This document shows, piece by piece, positions 17,652-26,290 of a stretch of DNA of 64,000 nucleotides (positions within the stretch are counted from its first letter, which is position 1; each line of letters opens with the position of its first letter). Both the position numbers and the translations under genes were made by a program. This DNA is from CAVZOY01 sp963777095 (GTDB taxonomy: Bacteria; Actinomycetota; Actinomycetes; Mycobacteriales; Geodermatophilaceae), in assembly GCA_963777095.1 (NCBI GenBank), contig CAVZOY010000001.1, positions 682,001 through 746,000 on the forward strand, written 5' to 3'. Below the pieces are notes generated by a model, which worked only from the letters and a program-made list of their open reading frames with translations, was not told the origin of the DNA and made no database searches.

Positions 17652-18794
17652 GTGGACATCCCCGCGATGCGGGCCAACTTCGCCAAGGCCGCGGCCGTCG
17701 GCGACGAGGCCCCGCTGTACTTCTACTCGCACCTGTTCCTGAGCCACCCCGAGACGCGGGCGATGTTCCCCGTCTCGATGGCCCATCAGCGCGACCGGTT
17801 GTTCCGGGCCCTCGGCGACGTCGTCGCGATGGTCGACGACCTGGACTCGGTGGTGCCCATCCTGCAGCAGCTCGGGCGCGACCATCGGAAGTTCGGCGCC
17901 GTGGCCGCCCACTACCCCGCAGTCGGCGCCAGCCTGCTGGCCACCCTCGAGCACTTCGACGACGAGTGGACGCCGGAGCTCGCCAAGAGCTGGAGCGAGG
18001 CCTACACGGTGGTCGCGCAGGTGATGGTCGAGGCGGCGGAGTCCGACGCCGACCGCCCGCCGTGGTGGGACGCCGACGTGCTGGACAACGAGCGCCGCAC
18101 GATGGACCACGCCGTCCTGCGGGTGCGGCCGCGCGAGCCGCTGAACCACCTGCCGGGTCAGTCGATCTCGCTGGAGACCGACGTGCGCCCGAGGCTCTGG
18201 CGCTACTACACCCCCGCCAACGCGCCGCGTACCGACGGCGTGCTGGAGCTGCACGTCGAGGCGCGCGACGGCGGTCCGGTGAGCACCGCGCTGGTCCGGC
18301 TGGTCGGCAAGGGCGACGTGCTGCGGCTCGGGCCGCCGATCGGCCACTTCGGGCTGGACGCCGGCTCCGACCGCGACCTGCTGCTCGTCGGGGGCGGCAC
18401 CGGCTGGGCCCCTCTCAAGGCCCTGGTCGACCAGGTGGCGCGGCAGGGTCCGCCGCGGCGCGTCGACCTCTTCCTGGGAGCGCGTACCGAGGAGCGGTTC
18501 TACGACCTCGCGGACATCCGGCGCATGGAGCAGGAGCACCCCTGGCTGACGGTGGTCCTCGCGGTCTCCGAGGACAAGATGTCGTACCTGGAGCAGGGGA
18601 ACATCGGCGACGTCATGATGCGCCACGGCCCCTGGCTGAGCCGCGACGTGTACGTCGCCGGCAGTCATCCCATGGTCGACGACACGGTGGCCCGGCTGGC
18701 CCAGCACGGCCTGCCCCGGGAGCGCATCCACACCGAGGTCTTCGCCCCGAGCCGACAGTCCCCCAGTCTTGACGGAGAGGTGACCGACGAATGA
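17652..18794 (+). CDS. globin-FAD/NAD reductase protein coupled to DivIVA gene
   Basis: 380 residues. The globin domain has YFYSHLFLSHPETRAMFP near 23-40 and the proximal His78 in GRDHRKFGA, a signature common in actinobacterial globin-reductases. The linker and reductase follow: LPGQSISLE and WRYYTPANAP in place of a classical RxYS flavin motif, then VGGGTGWAPLKALV and YVAGSHPMV for NAD(P). It is a second flavohemoglobin-like oxidoreductase, distinct from hmp. GTG 17652 follows AGGAGG. Its TGA overlaps the ATG of the DivIVA-like gene (ATGA). The 257-base gap from hmp contains no gene I can support. Confidence 0.87.
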   Translation: MDIPAMRANFAKAAAVGDEAPLYFYSHLFLSHPETRAMFPVSMAHQRDRLFRALGDVVAMVDDLDSVVPILQQLGRDHRKFGAVAAHYPAVGASLLATLEHFDDEWTPELAKSWSEAYTVVAQVMVEAAESDADRPPWWDADVLDNERRTMDHAVLRVRPREPLNHLPGQSISLETDVRPRLWRYYTPANAPRTDGVLELHVEARDGGPVSTALVRLVGKGDVLRLGPPIGHFGLDAGSDRDLLLVGGGTGWAPLKALVDQVARQGPPRRVDLFLGARTEERFYDLADIRRMEQEHPWLTVVLAVSEDKMSYLEQGNIGDVMMRHGPWLSRDVYVAGSHPMVDDTVARLAQHGLPRERIHTEVFAPSRQSPSLDGEVTDE

Positions 18795-19558
18795 GCACCG
18801 AGCAGGCGGCCGCGAACGAGGACCGGCGGCTCAGCCCGGCCGACGTCCAGAACGTGCGGTTCACCCGAGGATCGATGATGCGTCCGGGCTATGCGGAGGT
18901 GGAGGTCGACCGCTTCCTCGCCCGCGTGGCGCAGGAGCTGTCCCACTCCATGACCGAGCGGGCCGAGCTCCGCGACCAGGTGCGCGCGCTGCGCGAGCAG
19001 CTGAGCGGCGCCATGGAGGAGCAGGCAGCACAGGTGGCCCCGACCGACCAGGCGGTCCGCATCCTCGCCTCGGCGCAGCTGACCGCGGACAACTATGTCG
19101 CGGAGGCCGAGGAGTTCAGCCGGCAGATGACCACCGAGGCGCGGCACCAGTACGAGGAGCTGACCCGCCAGGCGCGCGAGAACGCCGGCGGGATCATCCA
19201 GGCGGCGCAGGAGGCGGCGTCGAAGGTCGGCCGCGGGCACGCGGCTCCCACCGGGGCCGCCGCTCCGGACGAGGTCACCGCGCAGCAGCTCAAGGAGCAG
19301 ATCGCCTACCTTCGTGCGTTCGGCCAGGCAACCCGCACCCAGCTGCGGGCCTACCTCGAGGCGCTGCTCGCGGACGTCGAGCGCGAGTGGGGGGCCGCGG
19401 ACCCGGCCGCCGTGGTGGTGCCGGAGCCCTACCGGACCCCGGCCCAGCGCTCGGACTCCGGCCCGGTCGACCGGTCGCCGACGACGTTCGTCGGCAACAG
19501 CGCCGGTGGGACCACCGACGTGGACGACGTGGCCACCGCGGGCGCCCGCTCGTCCTGA
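18791..19558 (+). CDS. DivIVA-domain coiled-coil protein
   Basis: 255 residues. The N-terminal DivIVA lipid-binding segment is LSPADVQNVRFTRGSMMRPG, then YAEVEVDRFLARVAQEL. It is followed by a heptad-rich coiled coil (ERAELRDQVRALREQL), a second helical stretch rich in Ala/Glu, and a flexible tail. Such proteins bind curved membrane or recruit polar and septal factors. The gene overlaps the globin-reductase by four bases, implying stoichiometric co-production. It is shorter and more diverged than the essential Wag31/DivIVA, so a specialised scaffold is more likely. Confidence 0.82.
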   Translation: MSTEQAAANEDRRLSPADVQNVRFTRGSMMRPGYAEVEVDRFLARVAQELSHSMTERAELRDQVRALREQLSGAMEEQAAQVAPTDQAVRILASAQLTADNYVAEAEEFSRQMTTEARHQYEELTRQARENAGGIIQAAQEAASKVGRGHAAPTGAAAPDEVTAQQLKEQIAYLRAFGQATRTQLRAYLEALLADVEREWGAADPAAVVVPEPYRTPAQRSDSGPVDRSPTTFVGNSAGGTTDVDDVATAGARSS

Positions 19559-19647
19559 CGGCACCCGAACACCCCGACTTCGCGCTGACCCGTTGCCGTC
19601 CGCCAGTACGGATGTGACAGCAATGTAAGGAATCGGCGGCGTAACGC

Positions 19648-19665
19648 GATCGAGACGACTCGATC
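19648..19665. promoter_or_regulatory. 7-bp inverted repeat in the potD leader region
   Basis: GATCGAG and CTCGATC separated by four bases. It lies in the 291-base gap between the DivIVA gene and potD. It could be an operator or a small hairpin; no T-run follows. Apart from this and the short ORF at 19752, I see no further feature in the gap. Confidence 0.35.
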
Positions 19666-19751
19666 CCTTGTCAGCAGCGAGTTGAACTGTGAGAGTCAGC
19701 CTCCAGTCGATCAGAGGGCACGGATTCCGGTCCCGGGGACGAGGAGGTGGG

Positions 19752-19874
19752 ATGGGGGTTCTCGAGCGGGTCGGCACGCCGGCTCCCGCCCTCCTCTCCG
19801 AGCCGCCGCACCGCAGCCGGCAGGCCCCACGCCGAGAGGAAGCGCCACCATGCCCCGAGACCTCCCTCCGCTGA
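19752..19874 (+). CDS. possible 40-residue upstream ORF overlapping potD start
   Basis: ATG 19752 is preceded by GAGGAGGTGG, a stronger ribosome-binding site than that of potD. The 40-codon frame runs past the potD ATG (19850) and stops at 19874 in another frame. The peptide is rich in Pro, Arg and Glu and resembles no known protein. It could be a leader peptide whose translation controls access to the potD start, or a chance ORF. Confidence 0.35.
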   Translation: MGVLERVGTPAPALLSEPPHRSRQAPRREEAPPCPETSLR

Positions 19875-21055
19875 CCCTGCCGCTGCTGCGGGGCACCCTG
19901 AGCCGCCGGACGCTGTTCCGCGGCGCATCAGCCGTCGCGCTGGGCAGCCTGCTCGCCGCCTGCGGCACCGAGGCCCAGACGCCGCGGTCCCAGGCAGAGC
20001 GGTCCGCCGAGGACCTGTCGGACCAGGAGAAGGAGGTCATCTGGTCCAACTGGCCCGAGTACATCGACGTCGACGAGGACAGCGGCAAGCACCCGAGCCT
20101 CGAGGCGTTCACGGCCGCCACGGGCATCGCGGTGACCTACAACGAGGACTACAACGACAACGACGAGTTCTTCGCCAAGGTGCAGCCGCAGCTGTCGGCC
20201 GGCCAGGACACCGGCCGCGACCTGTGGTGCAGCACCGACTGGCTGGTGGCGCGGTTCATCCGCCTCGGCTGGGTGCAGGAGCTGGACAAGGGCAACATGC
20301 CCAACGTCGAGAAGAACCTCGAGGACAGCCTCGCCGACGTGCAGTTCGACCCGGGCCGCGCGTTCTCGATCCCATGGCAGAGCGGTTTCGCCGGCATCGG
20401 CTACAACCCCGACGCCACCGACGGCAAGAAGATCGAGAGCATGGACCAGCTGCTCACCGACCCCGCGCTCAAGGGCCGGGTCACGCTGCTCACCGAGATG
20501 CGCGACACCATGGGCCTGGTGCTGCTGGCGCTGGGCAAGGATCCGGCCGACTTCACCGACGCCGACTTCGAGGAGGCGATCGGCGAGCTGCAGAAGGCCC
20601 GCGACGCCGGCCAGATCCGCGGGTTCACCGGCAACGACTACACCAGCGGCCTGGCGTCCGGCGAGATCGCCGCGTGCGTCGCGTGGACCGGCGACGTCGT
20701 CCAGCTGAAGGCGGACAACCCGAAGCTCGGCTACGCCCTGCCCTCGACCGGACACATGCTCTGGTCGGACAACTTCGTCATCCCGAACCTGGCGAAGCAC
20801 AAGAAGAACGCCGAGAAGCTGATCGACTTCTACTACGACCCGGCCGTCTTCGCCGACGTCGCGGCGTACGTCAACTACATCCCGCCGGTCAAGGGTACGA
20901 AGGACGCGCTCACGGCCGACGACCCGGAGACCGCCGACAACGAGCTGATCTTCCCGAACGAGGAGGTGCGCGGCCGGTCGCACGTCTTCCGGGGCCTGTC
21001 GGAGGAAGAGGAGACCAACTACAACAAGCAGTTCCAGTCACTCATCGGAGCGTGA
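19850..21055 (+). CDS. potD: polyamine ABC transporter substrate-binding lipoprotein (PotD-like)
   Basis: 401 residues. A twin-arginine lipoprotein signal is visible (SRRTLFRG, then lipobox LLAAC with Cys38), so it is probably Tat-exported folded. The mature protein has the PotD/PotF-type extracytoplasmic solute-binding pattern: VIWSNWPEYID at its start, PWQSGFAGIGYNP in the middle, and a C-terminus with WSDNFVIPNLAKHKKNAEKLIDF. It should bind spermidine, putrescine or a related amine. It is the first gene of a four-gene operon with ATPase and two permeases; the amine-catabolic locus lies about 4 kb beyond the operon. Confidence 0.88.
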   Translation: MPRDLPPLTLPLLRGTLSRRTLFRGASAVALGSLLAACGTEAQTPRSQAERSAEDLSDQEKEVIWSNWPEYIDVDEDSGKHPSLEAFTAATGIAVTYNEDYNDNDEFFAKVQPQLSAGQDTGRDLWCSTDWLVARFIRLGWVQELDKGNMPNVEKNLEDSLADVQFDPGRAFSIPWQSGFAGIGYNPDATDGKKIESMDQLLTDPALKGRVTLLTEMRDTMGLVLLALGKDPADFTDADFEEAIGELQKARDAGQIRGFTGNDYTSGLASGEIAACVAWTGDVVQLKADNPKLGYALPSTGHMLWSDNFVIPNLAKHKKNAEKLIDFYYDPAVFADVAAYVNYIPPVKGTKDALTADDPETADNELIFPNEEVRGRSHVFRGLSEEEETNYNKQFQSLIGA

Positions 21056-21060
21056 CCCGC

Positions 21061-22248
21061 GTGACGACCTCGGCCCTCCCCGGACCGACGATGACAGAGA
21101 CACAGCCTCCCCCCACCGGCGACGGCAACCTCCGCCTCGTCGGCGTCACGAAGCGGTTCGGCCGCTTCACCGCCGTCGACGACCTCGACCTGACGGTGCC
21201 GCAGGGCTCGTTCTTCGCGTTGCTGGGCCCGTCGGGGTGCGGCAAGACGACGACGCTGCGGATGGTCGCGGGCCTCGAGCAGCCCACCGAGGGGCGGGTG
21301 CTGCTCGGCGACCGGGACGTGACGGGGACCAAGCCCTACCAGCGGCCGGTCAACACGGTGTTCCAGAGCTACGCGCTCTTCCCGCACCTCGACGTCTTCG
21401 AGAACGTCGCCTTCGGGCTGCGCCGCCGGCGGACCAAGGAGGTCAAGCGCGAGGTCGAGGCCGTCCTCGAGCTCGTGCAGCTGGGGCACCTCGCGCGCAG
21501 CAAGCCGGCGCTGCTCTCGGGTGGTCAGCAGCAGCGCGTCGCGCTGGCCCGGGCGATCGTCAACCGCCCGAGCGTCCTGCTGCTCGACGAGCCGCTCGGC
21601 GCGCTCGACCTGAAGCTGCGCCGGCAGATGCAGGTGGAGCTCAAGCGGATCCAGACCGAGGTCGGCCTCACGTTCGTGCACGTCACGCACGACCAGGAGG
21701 AGGCCATGACCATGGCCGACACGATCGCGGTGATGAACGGCGGCCGGATCGAGCAGATGGGCTCCCCCACCGAGCTGTACGAGGTGCCGCGGACGACGTT
21801 CACCGCCAACTTCCTCGGCCAGAGCAACCTGCTCGAGGCCACCGTCACCGGCACGGGCGGCGAGGACCTGCAACTCGACGTCCACGGGAACCGGATCGCG
21901 CTGCCGCGGTCGCGGTCGACCGTCGCCGACGGCCGGGTGTGGCTCGGCGTCCGCCCGGAGAAGCTGCGGGTGGCCGCGCCCGACGGCCCCGGCAACCGGC
22001 TCACCGGCATCGTCACCGACGCGTCGTTCATCGGCGTGGCCACGTACTACCTCGTGCGGATGCCCTGGGGTCAGGAGCTCACCGTCGTCCAGCAGAACGA
22101 CGGGACGCCGCCGCTCCCGCCCGGCGAGCCGGTCACCGTGACCTGGCTGCCCGACCACGGCTTCGGCCTCGACGCGACGCAGGACGAGCACGCCGGCGCC
22201 GAGGAGATCGACCCCGACGCACCGGCGCCCGGCGGTGCAGCCCGGTGA
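21061..22248 (+). CDS. potA: polyamine ABC transporter ATP-binding protein (PotA-like)
   Basis: About 395 residues. Walker A GPSGCGKTTT, signature LSGGQQQRVALARA, Walker B LLLDEPLGALD and the H-loop HVTHDQEEAMTMAD are intact. The C-terminal third is a TOBE-type regulatory domain (VWLGVRPEKLRV). It energises import by the PotBC pore. The start is uncertain: GTG 21052 overlaps the potD stop, GTG 21061 has a GGAG ten bases upstream, and ATG 21091 gives a shorter N-terminus. I use 21061 on ribosome-binding-site spacing. The stop overlaps the next GTG. Confidence 0.88.
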   Translation: MTTSALPGPTMTETQPPPTGDGNLRLVGVTKRFGRFTAVDDLDLTVPQGSFFALLGPSGCGKTTTLRMVAGLEQPTEGRVLLGDRDVTGTKPYQRPVNTVFQSYALFPHLDVFENVAFGLRRRRTKEVKREVEAVLELVQLGHLARSKPALLSGGQQQRVALARAIVNRPSVLLLDEPLGALDLKLRRQMQVELKRIQTEVGLTFVHVTHDQEEAMTMADTIAVMNGGRIEQMGSPTELYEVPRTTFTANFLGQSNLLEATVTGTGGEDLQLDVHGNRIALPRSRSTVADGRVWLGVRPEKLRVAAPDGPGNRLTGIVTDASFIGVATYYLVRMPWGQELTVVQQNDGTPPLPPGEPVTVTWLPDHGFGLDATQDEHAGAEEIDPDAPAPGGAAR

Positions 22249-23177
22249 GTGTGCTCGCCGTCCACCCCGTCCCAGGGGCCGACGACGACGCACCGGACGA
22301 GGCGCGGGCGGTCGGGAAGCGCCGGTCGACGCCCTACTTCCTCCTGCTGCCGGCGGCGGTCTGGCTGATCATCTTCTTCGCCGTTCCCTTGGTCTTCCTG
22401 GTCTCGCAGTCGCTGCAGACCGGATCACTGACCACCGGGTACGCGGTGTCGTGGAACTTCGCGATCTACCCCGAGGTGATCGCGCAGTACTCCGAGCAGC
22501 TGATCCGGTCGCTGCTGTACGCCGGCACGGCGACCGTGCTGGCGCTGCTGATCGCCTACCCGCTGGCGTACACGATCGCCTTCCGCGCCGGCCGGTGGCG
22601 CAACCTGCTGCTGGTCCTGGTGATCGCGCCGTTCCTGACGAGCTTCCTGATCCGCACGCTGGCCTGGCAGAACATCCTGGCCACCGAGGGGCCGGTCACC
22701 GGCGCGCTGCAGGCGGTCGGGATCACCGACCTGCTCAACGCGGTCGGCCTGATCGACGGCGACAAGTTGCTCGGGACGCCGCTGGCGGTGATCACCGGGC
22801 TGACCTACAACTTCCTGCCGTTCATGACGCTGCCGCTGTACGCGAGCCTCGAGCGGATCGACCCGCGGCTGCACGAGGCGGCGGGTGACCTCTACTCGAC
22901 GCCGTGGACCGGCTTCCGCAAGGTGACCCTGCCGCTGTCGATGCCGGGCGTCGTCGCCGGCACGCTGCTCACCTTCATCCCGGCGGCGGGCGACTACATC
23001 AACTCGCAGCTGCTCGGCAGCCCGAGCACGACGATGATCGGCCAGGTCGTGGCCGGCCAGTTCCTCCGGGTGCTCGACTACCCGACCGCCGCGGCGCTGT
23101 CGGTGGTGCTCATGCTGACGATCGTCACGATGGTGACTCTCTACGTCCGCCGGACCGGCACGGAGGAACTCCTGTGA
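22245..23177 (+). CDS. potB: polyamine ABC transporter permease (PotB-like)
   Basis: 310 residues with about six membrane segments, the first beginning at YFLLLPAAVWLIIFFAVPL. The cytoplasmic EAA loop (EAAGDLYSTPWTGFRKVTLP) that docks on the ATPase is near residue 210. The N-terminal 30 residues are acidic and cytoplasmic. GTG 22245 overlaps the potA stop and the gene's own stop overlaps potC, a tightly coupled operon. Confidence 0.88.
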   Translation: MSVLAVHPVPGADDDAPDEARAVGKRRSTPYFLLLPAAVWLIIFFAVPLVFLVSQSLQTGSLTTGYAVSWNFAIYPEVIAQYSEQLIRSLLYAGTATVLALLIAYPLAYTIAFRAGRWRNLLLVLVIAPFLTSFLIRTLAWQNILATEGPVTGALQAVGITDLLNAVGLIDGDKLLGTPLAVITGLTYNFLPFMTLPLYASLERIDPRLHEAAGDLYSTPWTGFRKVTLPLSMPGVVAGTLLTFIPAAGDYINSQLLGSPSTTMIGQVVAGQFLRVLDYPTAAALSVVLMLTIVTMVTLYVRRTGTEELL

Positions 23178-24050
23178 CCGCGACCGTCTCCCGGCCCGCG
23201 TCGACGGCCGCCGCCGACCGTCCGCCGGCGCGCCCGGTGCGGCGGGGACCGCTGCGGTGGGTACGCGAGCACATCGTGCCGATCGCCGCCGCGCTGGCCT
23301 TCGTCTACATGCTGCTGCCGAACGTGGTCGTCGTGCTGTTCAGCTTCAACAACCCCGCCGGGCCGCTACAACTACACGTGGCAGGAGTTCTCGCTCGACG
23401 CGTGGCTCGACCCGTGTGCCCCGACGGGGCTGTGCTCGTCGCTCGGCCTGAGCCTGCGGATCGGGCTGCTGGCCACGCTGCTGTCGACGGTGCTGGGCAC
23501 CCTGGCGGCCTTCGCGATGTCGCGGCACCGCTACCGCGGTCGGGCCACGACCAACGTGCTGGTGTTCCTGCCGATGGCCACGCCCGAGGTCGTCATGGGC
23601 TCGTCGCTGCTGACCCTGTTCGTCAGCACCCAGATCCCGCTGGGCGCGACGACGATCTTCATCGCGCACGTGATGTTCTCGATCAGCTTCGTGATCGTGA
23701 CGGTCAAGGCGCGCATCGCCGGGCTCGACCCGCGCCTCGAGCAGGCGGCCATGGACCTCTACGCCAACGAGCGGCAGACCTTCATGCGGGTCACGTTCCC
23801 GCTCGTCGCGCCCGGCATCATCGCGGCCTCGCTGCTGGCCTTCGCGCTGTCGTTCGACGACTACATCATCACGAACTTCACCGCGTCGGCCTCGTCGGTC
23901 ACGTTCCCGATGTACGTGTGGGGCACGGCCAGCCGCGGGACGCCGGTGCAGATCAACGTCGTCGGCACGGTCATGTTCCTGCTGGCGCTGGCCGCGGTCG
24001 GGGTCGGTCAGCTGGTCGGCCGGCGGAACCGGCGCCGCGCGGCGCGCTGA
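23174..24050 (+). CDS. potC: polyamine ABC transporter permease (PotC-like; frame break)
   Basis: About 290 residues. The first membrane segment (IVPIAAALAFVYMLLPNVVV) is in frame with GTG 23174. One surplus base in the GCCGGGCCGC run at about 23359-23366 shifts the frame; correcting it gives NNPAGRYNYTWQEFSLDAW, typical for PotC, and joins the second half. The EAA loop is QAAMDLYANERQTFMRVTFP. The gene overlaps the 3' end of the convergent DUF998 gene. Confidence 0.85.
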
Positions 24051-24602
24051 CGCGCCGGGCCAGTAGCGACGCCCAGGCGAAGAAGCCGCTCACGAAGACG
24101 TACCAGCCCGGAGTACGGCCCCCGGCTGCTGCGGCGGCGAGCAGAGCGGCCAGGGCGACGTCCTCGCGCCGCCGGGAGGCGCCGACCGCCAGGATCCCGG
24201 CGGCCCCGGCCACGGCGAACCCGCCGGCGTGCACGCCGGCGTGCCACGAACGGATCCACGACCCGATGGCCGCCGGGTCGCCGTCGGGGAGGTCGAGCGG
24301 ACAGGCCGCCGCGACGAGCCCGGCGCCACAGGTGGCGAGCAGTGCCGGTCGCGGCCCGCGGGGCAGCGCGGCCGCCAGCGCGATCAGCGACGCCCCGGTG
24401 CCGGCGAAGCTCAGCGCCTGCAGACGGCCGCCCGGCAGGAGGGCCAGGCTGCTCGGCCACGGCACGTCGTGGTGATCGAGCGGCGTCCAGCCCCACTCGC
24501 GCAGCGCATCCGGTTGGCGGCGCTCAGCGCCGCGGCGGTGGGCACGAACAGCGGCGGGAGCACCCGGGCCGGCAGCGCGAGCGCACGCGCCGTCGGTGTC
24601 AT
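23971..24602 (-). CDS. DUF998-like membrane protein (frame break)
   Basis: About 210 residues, mostly hydrophobic with roughly six membrane segments. The N-terminus (MTPTARALALPARVLPPLFVPTAAA) is in one frame. After a slip near 24500-24510 the continuation EWGWTPLDHHDVPWPSSLALLPGG restores a DUF998-type pattern ending in a basic Pro-rich tail. Function unknown. The start overlaps the stop of the cupin gene (ATGA), and the 3' end overlaps the last 80 bases of potC in antisense. The stop position is therefore less certain than the start. Confidence 0.65.
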
Positions 24603-25042
24603 CGCCGGTCCCACGGTGGAGCGTCCCGCTGCGCCGAGTTCCGTTCGAAGCTGCCGACGAAGCCGCCCCAGCCGCGGACGCCGTCGTCCGGCGCAGGCGC
24701 CGTGAGGACGAGAAGCCTCGCGTCGCCGGCGCCGAGGATCTCGTACCCGTGCGGGACCCCGCGGGGCAGGAACGCGCAGCCGCCGTCGGCGAGCTCGAAC
24801 CGCCGGCCGCCGCAGCGGAACGCCACCTGGCCCTCGAGGACGTAGAAGATCTCGTCCTCCGTGGCGTGCGTGTGCTCCGGCGGCTCCTCGCCCGCCCGGG
24901 TCGTGAGCTCGAAGACGGCCAGCCGCCTGCCCTGGCCCTCCTCCCCCACCTTGACCACGAAGTCGACGCCGAGTTCGGCGAAGGAGTACGTCCAGCCCTC
25001 CCCGGCCTGCAGTGCGTACGGGGAGATCGGCGTCTGGTCCAT
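24599..25042 (-). CDS. cupin-domain protein
   Basis: 147 residues with one cupin barrel. Motif 1 is EHTHATEDEIFYVLEGQVAF with metal-ligand candidates His-x-His and Glu; motif 2 is GGCAFLPRGVPHGYEI. This is a likely small-molecule sensor, isomerase or dioxygenase-like protein of unknown substrate. ATG 25042 gives a complete domain, and its stop overlaps the start of the membrane protein gene, so the two form an operon. Confidence 0.8.
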   Translation of the reverse strand: MDQTPISPYALQAGEGWTYSFAELGVDFVVKVGEEGQGRRLAVFELTTRAGEEPPEHTHATEDEIFYVLEGQVAFRCGGRRFELADGGCAFLPRGVPHGYEILGAGDARLLVLTAPAPDDGVRGWGGFVGSFERNSAQRDAPPWDRR

Positions 25043-25091
25043 GGATGCCGATCGTGCTGCTAGCGGCGCAGCGGATCAACGCATGGGGATC

Positions 25092-26186
25092 TCAACCGGC
25101 CTTCTGCGCCACGTAGAGCGAGTCCGTCGGGTCGTCGGGCACCTCGTGCACGGTGACGTCGACGAACCCTGCCTCGGCCAGCATCCGCAGGGCCACCTGC
25201 TCGCCCCACACGGTGCCGAGCCCGGCACCACCGCCCGCGAGCGACACGGTGAGGCAGTGCAGGGTGCTGATGCCGTACAGCCAGGGGGCGAACGGGTTGC
25301 CGATGTTGTCCTCGAGCGCACTCGCCGCCCGGATGTCGAACATCAGGAACCATCCGCCCGGCCGCAGCGCCTCGTGCACGCCGGCGAGCACGCGTGCGGG
25401 ATCGACCTGGTCATGGATGGCGTCGAAGGCCGTGATGACGTCGAACCGCTGGTCGACCGGCAGCCGGGCGACGTCGAGCACCTCGAAGGTCACGTTCGAC
25501 AGCCCCCACCGGATCGCCTCGGCCCGGGCCCGCGCGATCGCGTCCTCGGCGAAGTCGTAGCCGACGAACGTCGAGCGGGGAAAGGCCCTGGCCATCAGGT
25601 TGACGGCGTGCCCCGTGCCGCATCCGACGTCCGCCACCCTGGCGCCCGCGGACAGCAGATCCGGGACGTGGGGAGCCAGCGGCAGGATGCCGTCGATCAG
25701 CTGGCCGTCGAAGAGGCCGCGGGAGGCCTGGTCCATGACGTCGGTGAACTCGGGGCGGAACGCCGAGTACGGCACACCTCCGCCTTCCCGGACGGCGCGG
25801 GCCACACCGGCGACGTGCCCGGCCAGCAGGGTGTCGACCCTGCTGAACGGCGCCAGGTTCGCCGAGCCGGGACCGCTCAGGCACAGCGCGTGCTCGGGCG
25901 GCAGCGTGTAGCGACGGGTGACCGGGTCGTAGTCGGCGATGCCGGCGGTGACCATCGCGCCAAGCCACTCGCGCACGTACCGCTCGGTCGCCCCGGCCCG
26001 CTCGGCCAGTTCGGCGCTGCTGCCCCCGCCGGCGGCCAGGGTGTCCAGCAACCCGGTTCGATGCCCCAGGTCGATCATCAGGGTCACCATGCCCTCGGCG
26101 TACGCGCCGAACAGCCGCTCGCCGAACGCCTGCGCGCGGGCCTCGTCGATGGCCGGGGCCTGCGGAGTCTGCGTACCGGTGGTCAT
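25092..26186 (-). CDS. class I SAM-dependent methyltransferase with N-terminal winged-helix domain
   Basis: 364 residues. Residues 1-115 form a helical/winged-helix dimerisation domain (RTGLLDTLAAGGGSSAELAE, ATERYVREWLGAM). The Rossmann domain follows with SAM motif I VADVGCGTG near 195, motif II VGYDFAEDAI, and motif IV ITAFDAIHDQ, then RPGGWFLMFDI. The substrate is unknown. ATG 26186 is preceded by GGAGG. The LuxR-type regulator immediately upstream on the same strand (104-base gap) probably controls or accompanies it; I recall similar pairs in other actinobacteria. Confidence 0.85.
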   Translation of the reverse strand: MTTGTQTPQAPAIDEARAQAFGERLFGAYAEGMVTLMIDLGHRTGLLDTLAAGGGSSAELAERAGATERYVREWLGAMVTAGIADYDPVTRRYTLPPEHALCLSGPGSANLAPFSRVDTLLAGHVAGVARAVREGGGVPYSAFRPEFTDVMDQASRGLFDGQLIDGILPLAPHVPDLLSAGARVADVGCGTGHAVNLMARAFPRSTFVGYDFAEDAIARARAEAIRWGLSNVTFEVLDVARLPVDQRFDVITAFDAIHDQVDPARVLAGVHEALRPGGWFLMFDIRAASALEDNIGNPFAPWLYGISTLHCLTVSLAGGGAGLGTVWGEQVALRMLAEAGFVDVTVHEVPDDPTDSLYVAQKAG

Positions 26187-26290
26187 CTCCTGCTCCTCCC
26201 GTCGGATCGGACGGGGGAACGCTAGGAGCGCGGAATGGGGCCCCTCATCGGGCGAGCGAACCATCCGCGCGCGCCGGCGCATGGGCACTT

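Noticed and set aside
19559..19849. Polyamine or other riboswitch before potD
   Set aside because: Only a 7-bp hairpin and a short uORF are visible; no recognised riboswitch consensus could be identified by eye.
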